A stretch of DNA of 64,000 nucleotides from Datisca glomerata. Taxonomy: Eukaryota; Streptophyta; Magnoliopsida; Cucurbitales; Datiscaceae. The notes below the pieces were generated by a model, which saw only the letters and a program-made list of their open reading frames with translations, was not told where the DNA came from and searched no databases. A program made the position numbers and the translations under genes. The stretch covers positions 1,577,336 through 1,641,335 of the forward strand of contig QANY01004819.1 of assembly GCA_003255025.1 (NCBI GenBank), given 5' to 3'. Positions 12,198 to 23,597 of the stretch are shown here, piece after piece; the first letter of the stretch is position 1; each line of letters starts with the position of its first letter.

Positions 12198-13097
12198 AGC
12201 AGCAGAGTCCACAATCCAAGAAAAAATAGAGTCGGCTATATAACAGGCCTCAATAACCATTAGTATACCTTTAGATCTCAACCCATTGAAATACTCTGGG
12301 CAGTTGCGTTTCCATTGACCAGCAGTTCCACAGTGACGACACTTGTCTTTCGACTTTTCTACTCTCGCGGTGCTCTTGCCTTTGGCAGTTCTCGGCTTCT
12401 ATTTCTTCACTTTCCTTGGACCCTTTTACTGTTTCTTCTTAGAGCTAGAGGTGGAAGGCTTACTTTCAATAAAGTTCGTCTCTCTAGATTTTCTCTTGCC
12501 CTTCAAAAATAGGGCCTCAGCATCTTGCAGCTCCTTCATGAGCTCAAGAAGTGAGTAGTTCAGCTTATTCATCGAATAATTAAGCTTGAAGTTCTCAAAG
12601 GTACTTGGCAAAGTTTCTAGGATCATATCCACTTGAGTCTCAAGATCGACATGAGCACTCATGATCTCCATCTCATTCAAATAACTTATGATCAACATTG
12701 TATGTTCTCTAACAGGAGTTCCCAATTTCATCCTGCAGTTCATGAAGTTACGCACAACTGTCTATATGGCTTGACGACCCTGATCCCCGAACATTTTAAT
12801 GATGTTTAATATCATATCAGCAGCGGTCTCAAAATTCTAATGTTGTTGTTGCAAGACTTTGCTCATAGATGCCAAGATGTAACATCTGGCGATCTCATCA
12901 GAACGCAGCCAAGAAGCATAAGCATCATTTCCCTATTGAGTCGATTCAGCAAGAGGCTCAAGATGACAATGGGTAGTGGGCATGAACTTGTGCTTTTCTA
13001 TCGCCAGTACGATATCAAGATTTTATTTTCAATCCACATAACTTTCACCGTTGAATTCGTTCACATTATGAATAGTTGAGAGAGGGGATAGCGACAT
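12198..13097 (-). pseudogene. Angela-like copia gag and protease entry
   Basis: Gag starts at the ATG at 13097 (MSLSPLSTIHNVNEFNGE), in the usual context for this lineage, and runs through the conserved region LETQVDMILETLPSTF...MNKLNYSLLELMKELQ (12755-12426). The zinc knuckle CRHCGTAGQWKRNC (12341-12300) has Gln where the metal-binding His belongs. The protease motif reads WIVDSAATNHIC (DSAA at 12209-12198), with Ala in place of the usual Gly after Asp-Ser. Several stops interrupt it. Confidence 0.82.
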
Positions 13098-14568
13098 GAT
13101 TTCTGAAAAGAATAAATAAAGTGGTGTAAATAAATGCTCAATTGCTTAGGAAAGTAGGATACATGACGCAACTACTAAATATTTTAAAATTCATTAAAAA
13201 AATATTTCTTCCATGATATTACAATAAAAAAATGATAGATTGTCTCATCGAGGGATGAAATCCAAACTATCTCCTATCGCATCGAGACTCCTCTCGTTTG
13301 GTTAACGCTCAAATGTCTCCACATCTTGCTTAACTAATCACCAATGGTTTTAGTCACCTTGGCCCCATTGACTAGCTCTTGTGGGAGGATTCCAATGTAC
13401 TTCAGTCTAAGTGTTTAACCAACGCATTGATTCTTAAAGGTTGTTATGGACTAACAGTTCATCTATGGGACGACCCTGCCCCACCAGTCCCTTTAGAAGT
13501 CTTAGATTCTGAAGCAACTTCATGAATCAAACAACACGATTCCAAAGTTTCTCACATTTAAATGAGGACCGCTATGGGTGGTTTTAACCCTTCCTTATGG
13601 CATGATTAAATTTACGTTGGAGACCTTGGGAACGTTGAACGTAAACGACCCTCCCACTTAGTTTTTAAAAAAATTGGATTTTTTATTGTCTTTCAAAAAC
13701 ATAACTTTTATTAATTTGAAAAACGTGATGAAATTTAAAAATCATTTGTTAGTTTTAAATCATAATTTAAAATTCATAACCGTTATAAAATTTGTATTGT
13801 AATTAAATAAGAACCATTAGCAATTAATCTACAATTATTCATGTACGCATGTAAAATATTAGTCACATTTTCAAAAATTATTCTCAATTTAAAAATTTTT
13901 ATTTCCAACATATTTTTACTTTGATAAACAAATTACCAAGTAATTAGTAAATTGATTTATTATTAAAATAATTTTGTTAAAAATTACAATTATACAAGTG
14001 TTGAAAATTTTACCAAATTAAATTAAAATCAAATAAGAGACTAAAATTGATTTTGAAATCATATTTTAAAAACGCTAGGTTTCCTAAAACTATGCGGTTC
14101 CAAAACTTGTAGGTTTCTTAATCTGATTAACACTCTACCGTGCAAGGGACAATACATGGCAGCAGCCGTGAGCGACGGCCAGCGGCGGCCAATGGTGAAC
14201 AGTACCGCCGGTGAACAATATCGCTGGTTAACAGTACTGCCAGTGAAAAGTATCGGTGTGAACAATAATGTTTACAGCGTCTTCTCGGTGGTTATCCAGT
14301 GACTTCTCGAAGGCGGTTTCGAGCGACGATGAATTTATAACGAATTTAAAATTTACAACAATTGCAATAATTAAATTACATAAATTCCTATGCCTTAAAT
14401 TTGGCGTACATCAATTTTAAATAAAAAACGCCTAGAGCCAATAGTTTGAGATCCAAATACAAAACATATTCAAAACAATTTTGAATCTACCATACAAACA
14501 TATGCCAATATCCATAAAATTCATGATACGTTCATTTTAATTATCCCTATGCATAATCTTAAGCCTAC
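13098..14568 (-). other. Long leader (5' untranslated region) of the Angela-like element
   Basis: About 1.5 kb between the primer site and the gag ATG. It has no coding potential that I can recognise. Leaders of this size are known in BARE/Angela elements. It carries a short tandem repeat at 14194-14270. Confidence 0.6.
14194..14270. repeat. 16-bp tandem repeat in the element leader
   Basis: Five degenerate units: GGTGAACAGTACCGCC, GGTGAACAATATCGCT, GGTTAACAGTACTGCC, AGTGAAAAGTATCGGT and a partial GTGAACAATAATG. It is richer in GC than its surroundings. Confidence 0.75.
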
Positions 14569-14580
14569 GCTCTGATACCA
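14569..14580 (-). other. Primer-binding site, tRNA-iMet type (minus strand)
   Basis: GCTCTGATACCA on the plus strand is TGGTATCAGAGC on the minus strand, two bases from the LTR end at 14583. It is a perfect match to the usual plant iMet site and fixes the orientation. Confidence 0.9.
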
Positions 14581-14582
14581 AT

Positions 14583-16509
14583 TGCTAAGATCGATCGGTT
14601 TTATTATTTAAAAAAACTATATTTGAACCACGAACGGTTCTTGGGCGGAATATCAAAAAAAATTTATGTAACACATTTAATCATATTAAATAATTTAAAA
14701 CCAATTTTAGTTTGATCATGCATATACGATATTAAAACGAATAGATTAAGGGAAAACGATTTTTCACATTTCCTCTGTATCGGAGAATTTCTGAACTGGT
14801 GGAAGTCACTCGAGCGTTCTTCGTGTTCTTCAAGCTTTAAGATCAAAATCACGAACTTGATCTTTCACGATAGATTTCTGAATCAATCCACCAACAACAA
14901 CCCATTAATTTCATAAATATATCTGAGAAAAATTTTACATAGAAATTTGAGTGTGGGCTCTCAAAACGATTGAAGAAGAAAAATCAAATATTCTTTCTTC
15001 AGATTAATTTGGCAGCAACAGTAGTGAGAGGAGAAAAATTTTTTTGGTTGATAACAACAACTATATCCAATATTCATTATCTATTTGCAATCAAATTACT
15101 ATTAGATATTTATCAAAAGGTGTTTTTTGGTATTTATAAATACACCCATATATTATAATATTTCTGAAAATTCTCATAATTATCTATTATTGCCGAAAAT
15201 TACATGATCTCCTAGAGTTTTAGTTCTATTAAAATTTATCAATCCAATTGATAAATATAATTTATCATTATCAATTAATTAAGTTCTTTTATTTAACTAA
15301 TTACCTAATAATTATAAAATAATAAATAATTAATTCAATACAACAATTACACTCAACTAACTTAAGTGACATCACCTATCACATATAGGTGTAGGAAATA
15401 TGCATTGGCACCAAAACACATTTTGGTCCAACTTAGTTCGTTTTTCTATTTTTGTTCTCTAAGCTACTTTTGTGACCGAATGGACCCACATGAACAAAGC
15501 TTAGGATTCAAATACCCGGCGAATTTATCTCCATAAATTTCTGACCTATTTAATCATGACATCATACGACTCCATTATAGGTTCGATGTCAAATCAACTC
15601 TCGATTAATACGCGTTACATTTTCTATTGGTGTAAATAAACTCTATTTATTTTCACGGTCCACAGAATATTTTAACATACCAATCGTGAATATCAGTAAC
15701 AATAGAGGAATATAAAATTACTATTTTACCCCTCTTGTTATTATTTTCATAACTCATTTATTGACTGTGAATAAGAAAGATATTAATGTGAATTGTCTCA
15801 TATAATTCACAAGTCTTATTCAATGATTCATTTCATCAAATACTTGGCCAAGTTAATTTATTCATACACCCATCAATAATAAAGAAAATGATATTGTTAC
15901 TTTCAGAATCCTACTATAAATTTTCATATCCGTGAATCACGTCACTCCTACTTAATTAAATTACAATCCCAACAGTCGATGTATTACCCATCAATTTGAA
16001 CTCACTCATTTGACATATCAAAGATTACAACTAACAAAGTCAAATTACGTATTCACCACATAATTAAAGTAATTATGAAAATAACCTTAATGTGTAACAA
16101 TCAGATTTAGAGCTAGGTAAATAGTTTTGGGCTCTAAACTAATTTGTTACTGGTCTATTCAACATGTTTATAACATATCTAGGTTAACCATTTGAGTCTC
16201 CACTCTTATGCCCCAAGACTGAAATCAAACGATTAAACCTAACATCATAATCAGATTCGATTACTCCGTAAATTCTAAGACTATGAATATCATTCTGAAC
16301 TATTTCAGAAGAGTTCATCTGGAGACGCTTCTATCTTCACTATTCTTTCATTGAAAATAGTTCCAGGACTTGAGTAATTTATAAACACGCTTTAATTTAA
16401 AATAAAACTTTCAATTTATTCATTAAAAAATCAGTAATACAAATGTTTGTGAAATAACTAAATACAAATAAATAGTTATTACATGATATTTTATTGACAT
16501 AATCCAAAA
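14583..16509 (-). repeat. 5' LTR of the Angela-like element (also adjoins a second internal fragment)
   Basis: On the plus strand it starts TGCTAAGATCGATCGG and ends AATCCAAAA just before ATCTCTCAC, a purine tract on the minus strand. The same LTR is therefore the 5' LTR of the element at its left and the 3' LTR of the fragment at its right. Confidence 0.85.
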
Positions 16510-17062
16510 ATCTCTCACTTGGAATAAAGTAGGCGTGTACAATCTCTTATTCCCAAACCGTCCAAATGACCATAAAAACTTTACTGCTTAAAGTCTTCCT
16601 GAATGGATCTGCCAGATTGTTGACCGTCGAAATATGCGTAACCACAACATCTTCACACCGAACAATCTCTCTAATCAGGTGATACTTATGTTATATATTT
16701 TTTTATCTCTTATGGCTTCTAGGTTCCTTAGATTCGATACAACCCCACTATTATCACAATGAAGTGTCATAGGATTGTCAGCGTCTGGAACCACTTCCAG
16801 AGTCATCTAGAACTTCCTAAGACATACAGCCTCCTTGGCAGCTTCACAAGCGGCCACATATTCAGCTTCCATGGTAGAATCAACAATGCAAGATTGCTTG
16901 ATACTTCTCCATACAACTGCTCCACAATTTAGGATGAACATCGATCCTGAAGTGGATCTTCTAAAGTCCTTATCAACTTGAGAATCAAAATTTTTATAGC
17001 TCGTCATATACAATTCACTACCAGAATACACAAACATGTAATTCTTTTGAATTGTCGAATAA
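16510..17062 (-). pseudogene. Second Angela-like copy: RNase H fragment
   Basis: Homologous to 9252-9800, with the same gene end next to an LTR. Minus-strand motifs are RRSTSGSMFILNCGAVVW, STMEAEYVAACEAAKEAVCLRKF and the start NYMFVYSGSELY. The catalytic Glu motif MEAEY is intact here. It is cut at about 17062, where an oppositely oriented LTR piece begins. The remaining 5' part of this copy is missing. Confidence 0.85.
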
Positions 17063-18361
17063 TACATCAGCTGTTGGGATCGTTATTCAACTATGTTGGA
17101 GTTACATGATTCACAGATATGAGAATTCTTAGTTAGATTGCAAAATGCAACAATATCACTTTATGTTTTATTGATGGGTGTGTGAACAAATTAACATGGC
17201 CAGGTAATCGATGAAAAGTACCGTTGAATAAGACATGGTGAATTGTAAAAGAAAATTCATGATTACGTCTTTCTTATTCACAGTCAATAAAAAGTTAAGG
17301 AAATAATAACAAGAGGGGTAAAATGACACTTTTATATCCAGCTCTTGTTACAGATATTCACGAAAAATAATGTGTTAAAATATTCTGTGAACAGTGAAAT
17401 AAAAGTGTTTATTTGTACCAACAGAAAATATAGCGCTCATGAATCGAGAGTTGATTCGGCATTGAGTTTATAGTGGAGTCCTACGACGTCAGAATTAAAT
17501 AGGTCAAGAATTTTTATAGATAAATTCATCGGTTGGACGGGAATAGAAGAAACAACATCAATTGGACTAAAATGTGTTTTGAGCCAATGTGTATTTCGTG
17601 AACCCATATATGATAGGTGTTGTCACTTAATTAGTGAAAAGCAATTAATTGATGTTCAAATTAATTAATTAATTAATAATTATAAGATAATAAATAAATA
17701 AGAGAAATTAATTAATTGATAGAGATCAACTTAAATTTATCAATTTTGGATTTATGAATTTGGACACAATATTGACTTTAATGGGAGATGCAATTTTTGG
17801 CAATTATAGAATATGGGGTGGGTTTCAGAAATTACACATCAATGGGGTATATGTAAAAATTTTAAAATTATTATATAAGGGATGACCTTAGGGTTGCCTC
17901 CCTAAGAAGTGTTTTGACACAATCCTAATCACACATAGCAGAAAAATATTTCTCTCTCCCCCTCCTCTATTGCCAACGAAATCAACAGAGGAAGAGAAAA
18001 TTTTGATTTTTCTTCCTCAGTTATTTTGAGAGCCCACACTTAGTTCCAAATGACATCCTTGCGAGATATACTTCTGAATCCTATGAGTGGTTGTTGGTGT
18101 GAAGACTGATTCGAGTTCTACGAAGAACGAATAACGTGAGACGATTAATAGGATTCCACCAAAACAGATTTTTTCCGATATAAGAAAGGTGTAATTCGTT
18201 TTTTCCTCTTTTGAATACGTTTAACTTTGTATGAATAATTGGATGTATGGTTTTAATATTTAATATGATTAAATTGATTGATGTAAAAAAATTTATATTC
18301 TGCTCACGAACCATTCGTGGTTCAATGATTTTTTTCCAAATTTTTAAAACTCGATCCAACA
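17063..18361 (+). repeat. Inverted, 5'-truncated Angela-like LTR
   Basis: This is the reverse complement of the family LTR. It lacks roughly the first 0.6 kb and enters at the ...CATCAGCTGTTGGGATC region, matching ACTCAGCTGTTGAGATTG in the reverse complement of 7356-9251. It ends at AACTCGATCCAACA (18361), the LTR 3' end with CA. The block CACGAACCATTCGTGGTTC near 18305 is the reverse of the shared motif. No primer site follows, so it is not the 5' LTR of a working element. Confidence 0.8.
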
Positions 18362-20264
18362 CTATGTGATTCAAATAGTTTAACATTTCTTAAGAAATTG
18401 AATTAATATTTAAATTGATTTCGAACGTTCACTGGATTTCTATTGTGCTTTAACAATTTTGTGTTTCACCCCTTTTGTTTGACTGCTTACTCCTGATCCG
18501 TGTAAGTTATTTAGACTCGTCAAACCTTATTCGAATCGATCTATTCCAGTTTAGACCCTATCAGTCGAATCCAATCAAACTAGCTCAAACCGCTTCAACC
18601 TAACCAGATTTTACTGGTCCAACACAATAAAACCAACCCGGTTTGGATTGATCGGACCTAGTTAAATCGATCTGAACTGTTCGATCAGATATTACCTAGT
18701 TTATTCTTCATAGTTTCGTCACTGTTCTCTTCTAGTTAATTAAATAATTATAGTATTATATGAATATTTGTGATCTAGGATCTTTGGATTTCAGGTCATT
18801 AGTTACTGAATTTAATTCGTAGCGATCCAAGTAAGTGAACTTATATTGTAATATGACCCATATGTGATAAATGTAAGAGGCGTTATTCTCATCAGCTTTA
18901 ATTATCTGTAAACATATTACATTCATGTGTATGTTTTATGTAAGTAAGCTTACATAGCGATTTGACTCCGATGTTATAAGTGTATCATGTATTTATATTT
19001 AATATTTATCTAATTATTTTTATTTTCAATAATATTTATATTCATGAACTCTTTGTAGTTATCTACTGTTAAGTTTTTAATTTGATTATCATGATATAAA
19101 TATTTGGGTATGTCTGATTATACGTCGGTATGTTATCATGTTTGATTTCGTTACATTAATCATTATGCATTATATGTTTACTTATGAACCATATGATTAA
19201 TTGTTATCAAGCATTGGATATTTTGAACTGTGAAACTAAATTAAATCAAGTGATAATCAAGAAAGATGTGAACTTAAGCATGAGCCTTAGTTAACAAGAA
19301 ATCAATTTGTTCACATTTTGTTCTGTTATACGAATCGAGTGTCATCTGTTCATGTTCTGGTCATACATGGGGTTCATTTGTTCATGTTTTGGTCACATAT
19401 TGGGTGCATCTGTAAATATTTTCTGTCACTCATGAGGTGCCGTATGTTCAAGTTTTCTGTCACCTATGAGTGTCATCTGTTAACATCGTCCAGTGTGTGT
19501 CATCTATTTCTGTCGCCCATTGTGTGTAATCTGTTTCGTCGCCCAACTCATCATGTTACATTTCATCTCACGTGTAAACAGTTCTGATTAGGTTGTTAAC
19601 TGGGAATATACCAAGACAAGACAAGAATAACTTTGTTGTATGATTCTGTTTGAGACACGTGTCATCTACATGTTATGTTGAGCCAAGTCATGATCAAATA
19701 CATTACGTTATTTCAGTTATGATATATGTCAAGTTCAGTTATGTTATACCATGATTGCATCTATGACATGTGGATGCATGTTATTATGTGAGTTTGCTTA
19801 CTGAGTATTTAAAATTCTCATTCCTCCACAGTTGTTCACGATGCAGGTGAGCAACATGAGTGGGAGATTATCATAACCACCTAAATCAATATAAATGAAA
19901 TTATGATTTTTCAGTTTATGATTTGCTTTAAGACTTGGAAAAACATTTTCTGTTAAACTCTGTTATTTAAGTAGTTTATTTTACGTTATGTTTTTCTACG
20001 AATTATAATGAGTGAAAACTTCATGAATTATAGATTTTGAAATGAACTTTATTTAAGAGTTTAATTCAGTTTTATTGAGGTTTAATTAATAATGCATTTA
20101 AGACACTTTAATGCTTCTACTATTTAAGGTTAAAATTTTTCTATCATGGGTAAATAAGAATTTCAATTTGGGAATTTTCTAAAAATTAGGGTTTGTTTCA
20201 AATTAAGGATTTTGAAATTATAGAATTACATGCATGTTTAACCCTCGGGTATTGGGGCATTACA
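18362..20264 (+). repeat. Right part of the long solo LTR
   Basis: AT-rich sequence without coding features, ending in TTGGGGCATTACA and the ATTAC duplication. It includes a degenerate tandem repeat at 19341-19551. GATGCAGGTGAGCAACATGAG near 19852 resembles the splice-donor-like end of U5 regions in long gypsy LTRs, but this is only a resemblance. Confidence 0.6.
19341..19551. repeat. Degenerate ~30-bp tandem repeat in the LTR
   Basis: About seven units of 27-34 bp, each starting with a variant of GTCATCTGTTCATG and containing TCTGTCAC or TGTCGCCCA. Translation gives a repeated Ser/His/Val-rich peptide, which I regard as noncoding. Confidence 0.65.
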
Positions 20265-20269
20265 ATTAC

Positions 20270-20772
20270 AAACAGTTAAAGTAGCTCATAATTCTTCACA
20301 AGAGACTAAGCGTGATATTACCAGTTGTTTCATGAGCTCCCAAAACAGAATTAAAATCCCCAAGAACAAGCCAAGAGTATCAAAATCAGAAATGTCCATA
20401 AGAGAGCTCCAAAGAGACCTACGGGTGATGTAACTCACACTACCGTAAACAAAAGAAATTATATAGACAAAATCACATAAACTACTAGAAAAAGAAACAT
20501 GTTGAATATGAGATAAAATAACCGTAGCATCTTAGATAGCAGAGGATCTAAAGATTCAAAACTTAGGAAAAGAGCTAGCATTAAGACAAATGTAATGTAA
20601 CCTAAAGGATCTCCAAAAAGTAGAAGCAACCGCATCAAAACTGGATAAAGGTTCAACAATGTAAATAAAATTCGGCTTATGACGAAAACAAAAATCTTTC
20701 AACACACGTTGAGTATCGCAATTTGCAATACCTCTACAGTTCCAATAAAAGACAATTATTTTATTATTTTAC
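20270..20772 (-). pseudogene. LINE endonuclease, N-terminal half
   Basis: On the minus strand, WNCRGI (20744-20727) and a following IVEP give the Asn and Glu residues of an APE-type endonuclease. Further down are FVYGS, RRSLW, and a frameshifted GDFNSVLGAHE-like stretch just before the ATTAC duplication. The protein would nick target DNA for LINE insertion. The domain continues at 552-1 after the long LTR. Frame breaks make it dead. Confidence 0.78.
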
Positions 20773-21760
20773 CTTTAACAACCCTGGTCTTGGGTGAATT
20801 AGTCATAATAACAACATGTTTATTATTCTTTTTACCATTTTTAGCATTAACCACATTCCACTCAGAACTTTCTATTTTATCAGCATAAGAGTTGACTATT
20901 TGAGCATCAGTATGAGAAAAATCTGACTCAGTGTTTTCACTGTCAAACTCTAAAAAGAGTTGCATCTTAAAGGGGATGATCTGAACCATCAATAGGTGGA
21001 AGCCTCAAATGGGCAACTACATGATCGTCTGAGATATATACCTGATTAGGATCGACCTACAATGGCATTATTGAAGTATCCAAAAGATCGTTTACATGAA
21101 CTAATTGAGTGTTTGCACTAACATCATCATTACTGGATTTCTTCTAAGTGCAAGGACTAATCAGACTGGTTGAACTCAAAAAGGTAGTTGATTCAGGAAC
21201 AATGTCTGAAACCAATTTTACAGGTTTCTCAATCATAGATACTTTGTCATTCGTACCAAGTTTTGTAGCAAGGTTCTCTAAAGCAATTGCATCCCCTGAA
21301 TTGTCTTCCAGTCAATGTTCTTGATGCATTTTTTATCTTCCACTCTCAAATTTCTTATCTCTTGCATCATTGGTTATATTAACCATCTTTGTAACGACAT
21401 GATGTGGCCAGATGATGAATAGAACAACAAGCCGAGAAGAAATTTAGAATATCTCAAAGAAATAGTTGGAAAAAGACAATCACCGCCCAATTCTATCATG
21501 ATGGATTCATGCACTGGCTTGGAAAGGTCAACATCAATCAACATATGGACAAAATGGTCATAATCCCCTTCAAGTGTTGTTCTATCAAATTTGAACGAAA
21601 CATCAATCCCACGTGCCACATCAAAAAGAATCTGAAGGTGCCAAAATTCTCAAGGGAGATCATAGAACCGCAACTATATTCGAGCATTCTTTGTACGTTG
21701 CGTGTTAGGATTAAAATTAGAGTCCATGGCTGAAGTCTAAAAATCCCGGGCTTCAGAGAA
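20773..21760 (-). pseudogene. LINE ORF1 (DUF4283/CCHC-type) remnant
   Basis: The segment at 21619-21374 contains IDRTTLEGDYDHF-like sequence, VLIDVDLSKPVHESIMIELGG and a Ser/Cys-rich zinc-knuckle-like stretch ending in SGHI. This is the signature of the RNA-binding ORF1 of plant L1-type LINEs. The frame then shifts. The C-terminal piece (20992-20756), rich in acidic and Lys residues (ESSEWNVVNAKNGKKNNKH), leads to the ORF1 stop just before the endonuclease. The 5' end is uncertain; nothing clear is seen beyond about 21760. Confidence 0.72.
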
Positions 21761-23592
21761 CACGATCCAATACCCCAAACTCGTTATTTATCCTCTTCAG
21801 AATTCAAAAATATGTGGTAAAAATATCGTCCAAGAGAGATGAGATATCATTGAGCATTAAGCTTTCAAATGGATTGAAGCTTTTATTTAAGTGCGGGGAG
21901 CTTTCAAGTGGTGTTTATCAATTTATCATTGAGAAATGATTATATCATATTTAGAGATGATTCCTCAAATTAAAAAAAAATATTTACGTCTTCACTCAAA
22001 TTCGTGACATAAGTGTTGTTATAACACATCTAATATATAATTTTCAAGAAATTTTTTTATCATTGGCTTAAAAGAAACCTTCGTTGTGCAAAAGATCTCG
22101 AATTTATCTTGACAGAAATTAACATTTTTATTAGATATCATTATAAAAATATTTTTCTTTACTAATAATTAATTATTTTTATTAAATAGAAAATAAAATT
22201 TAATGAATTGAGAAAATATATTAAATACCTAATTTGTACTATATTTTAAGTGATTATAAATGGTAAAGATGATACTCAAAAGTTGAAAATCATTTTCTAA
22301 ATACTTTTATCCGAGCTACAACTAAATTATTCCATTATTATCCTTTATCATATTGATATTTCTATATCTAGTCTGTTGATTATACCAATCATCGTATTTA
22401 ACCATTTTAGTTTACTTTAATTATCATCACTCTAACATGCAAGTTCATTGTTTCGGGTTGTAATTCACTCTATCGTTCACGTATGATTTGTTTTGAGTGG
22501 TTTACATCTTTGTTTTGATCGGCTAAGAGGTTTAATTGAGTCCAATCTAACCGTCTTTTTTATTGGACATGAAGAAATGTAATTTCTCAATTTTTTCGTT
22601 ATATTTCTTAAAAAAAAAAATATATATATATATATNGTAAATTGTTATGAAAAACTGATTTCCCATTTAGATTATTCATTTATTGAACAAATCTTTTCAT
22701 ATTTCTTGATTAATAGAAATTCAACGCATCAATTAAAATATTATGCAACCTATAAATTGACTGATTCCAGAGTGGGATTGGCTGAGTCATGAGCAACCTC
22801 TAGTGTGAAGGACGTAATACTACTGAGGTTTCTATTCCTTTATTTCTATTTTCTAAACGTATTGTTCTCCTTTTAAATGATCAAATTAAATAAAAAAAAG
22901 TCACAAACCAATACCTGCTAGATTAAGTCCTATTTCTACTCCCTTCTACAGTGACAAGCCTACTTATCCTTCGACAGCTGCCTCGAAGCTCTGAAGCTCT
23001 TGGTTTATCATCATCATCATCTTTTAACTTAGAAGAGTTGGAAAAGATGGCTAAATGTGTGTCGTAAGGGGTTTCACGTCAAATGTATGTCAAATATGCA
23101 TTGATGGTTCGACATTATTCCAGATTTTTTTTGTTTCATTTCTTGATTTTGAATATATGGATATGGTTTGAACTTTAAACTTTGAAGGCTGAAAGGTCGG
23201 GGATGGAGTGTTTTGAATATAAAAGGAAACTATGGGTTAGGCCCGGGGATAAGAGGTAGAAGAGTATGAGAGTGAAGGTAGTAAGATAGGTAGAGCGGTG
23301 GTTGGGGGAATGTCTAAGAAAATTTGAAACAGATGAATTGCAGAAGTTTATGAGAAGTGATAGTAATCAGCTTCCATGTGTTGAGAAAGGTACAAGGGCC
23401 ATGCAATGCAAATCAAAAACACGAGAAGATCACTCCTATAAGTTCAAATTTCAATATATCTATTTATGTTCATATCGATTTAAACTATATAAATTACACA
23501 TATTTACATATTAATTCAAATTCTACAAATACGTGCAAGGCACATAGAGTACGGCTATTAATCTATAATATATATATATATANATATATTTG
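21761..23592. other. Noncoding AT-rich stretch with two microsatellites
   Basis: No gene is recognised. There is an A-run plus (TA)n at 22610-22635 ending in an unresolved base (22636), and a (TA)n at 23567-23590 with an unresolved base at 23583. The 70-80 codon frames at 23302-23599 have no recognisable motif and include the microsatellite, so I leave them out. Confidence 0.6.
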
Positions 23593-23597
23593 TAAAT

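Larger units (their letters stand above)
7356..16509 (-). mobile_element. Angela/BARE-like Ty1/copia retrotransposon, dead
   Basis: Two 1.9-kb LTRs in the same orientation (7356-9251 and 14583-16509) flank a minus-strand copia polyprotein. On the minus strand the LTR starts TGTTAGAAATATGTCC, close to the BARE/Angela LTR start, and long LTRs with a long leader are typical of that lineage. The primer site (14569-14580) and purine tract (about 9253-9263) are in place. No 5-bp duplication is present (GAAAT at 7351-7355 against ATCTC at 16510-16514). That fits the finding that LTR 14583-16509 is followed by another internal fragment, as in a tandem array sharing LTRs. Confidence 0.85.
558..20264 (+). 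mobile_element. Long solo LTR (gypsy-type) enlarged by nested insertions
   Basis: The left end is TGTAATACCCCGACC and the right end is GGGGCATTACA, a TG...CA pair typical of plant gypsy LTRs. It is bounded by the 5-bp duplication ATTAC (553-557 and 20265-20269). After removing the copia element (2390-7326 plus one duplication copy) and the Angela cluster (7356-18361), about 3.8 kb remains (558-2389, 7332-7355, 18362-20264). That remainder has a TATA box, pyrimidine-rich leader-like DNA and repeats, but no primer site, gag or pol. A long solo LTR is the simplest reading; long LTRs of this type are known in Del/Tekay chromoviruses, but that lineage is an inference. The flanks are two halves of one LINE, which confirms the insertion independently. 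Confidence 0.72.
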
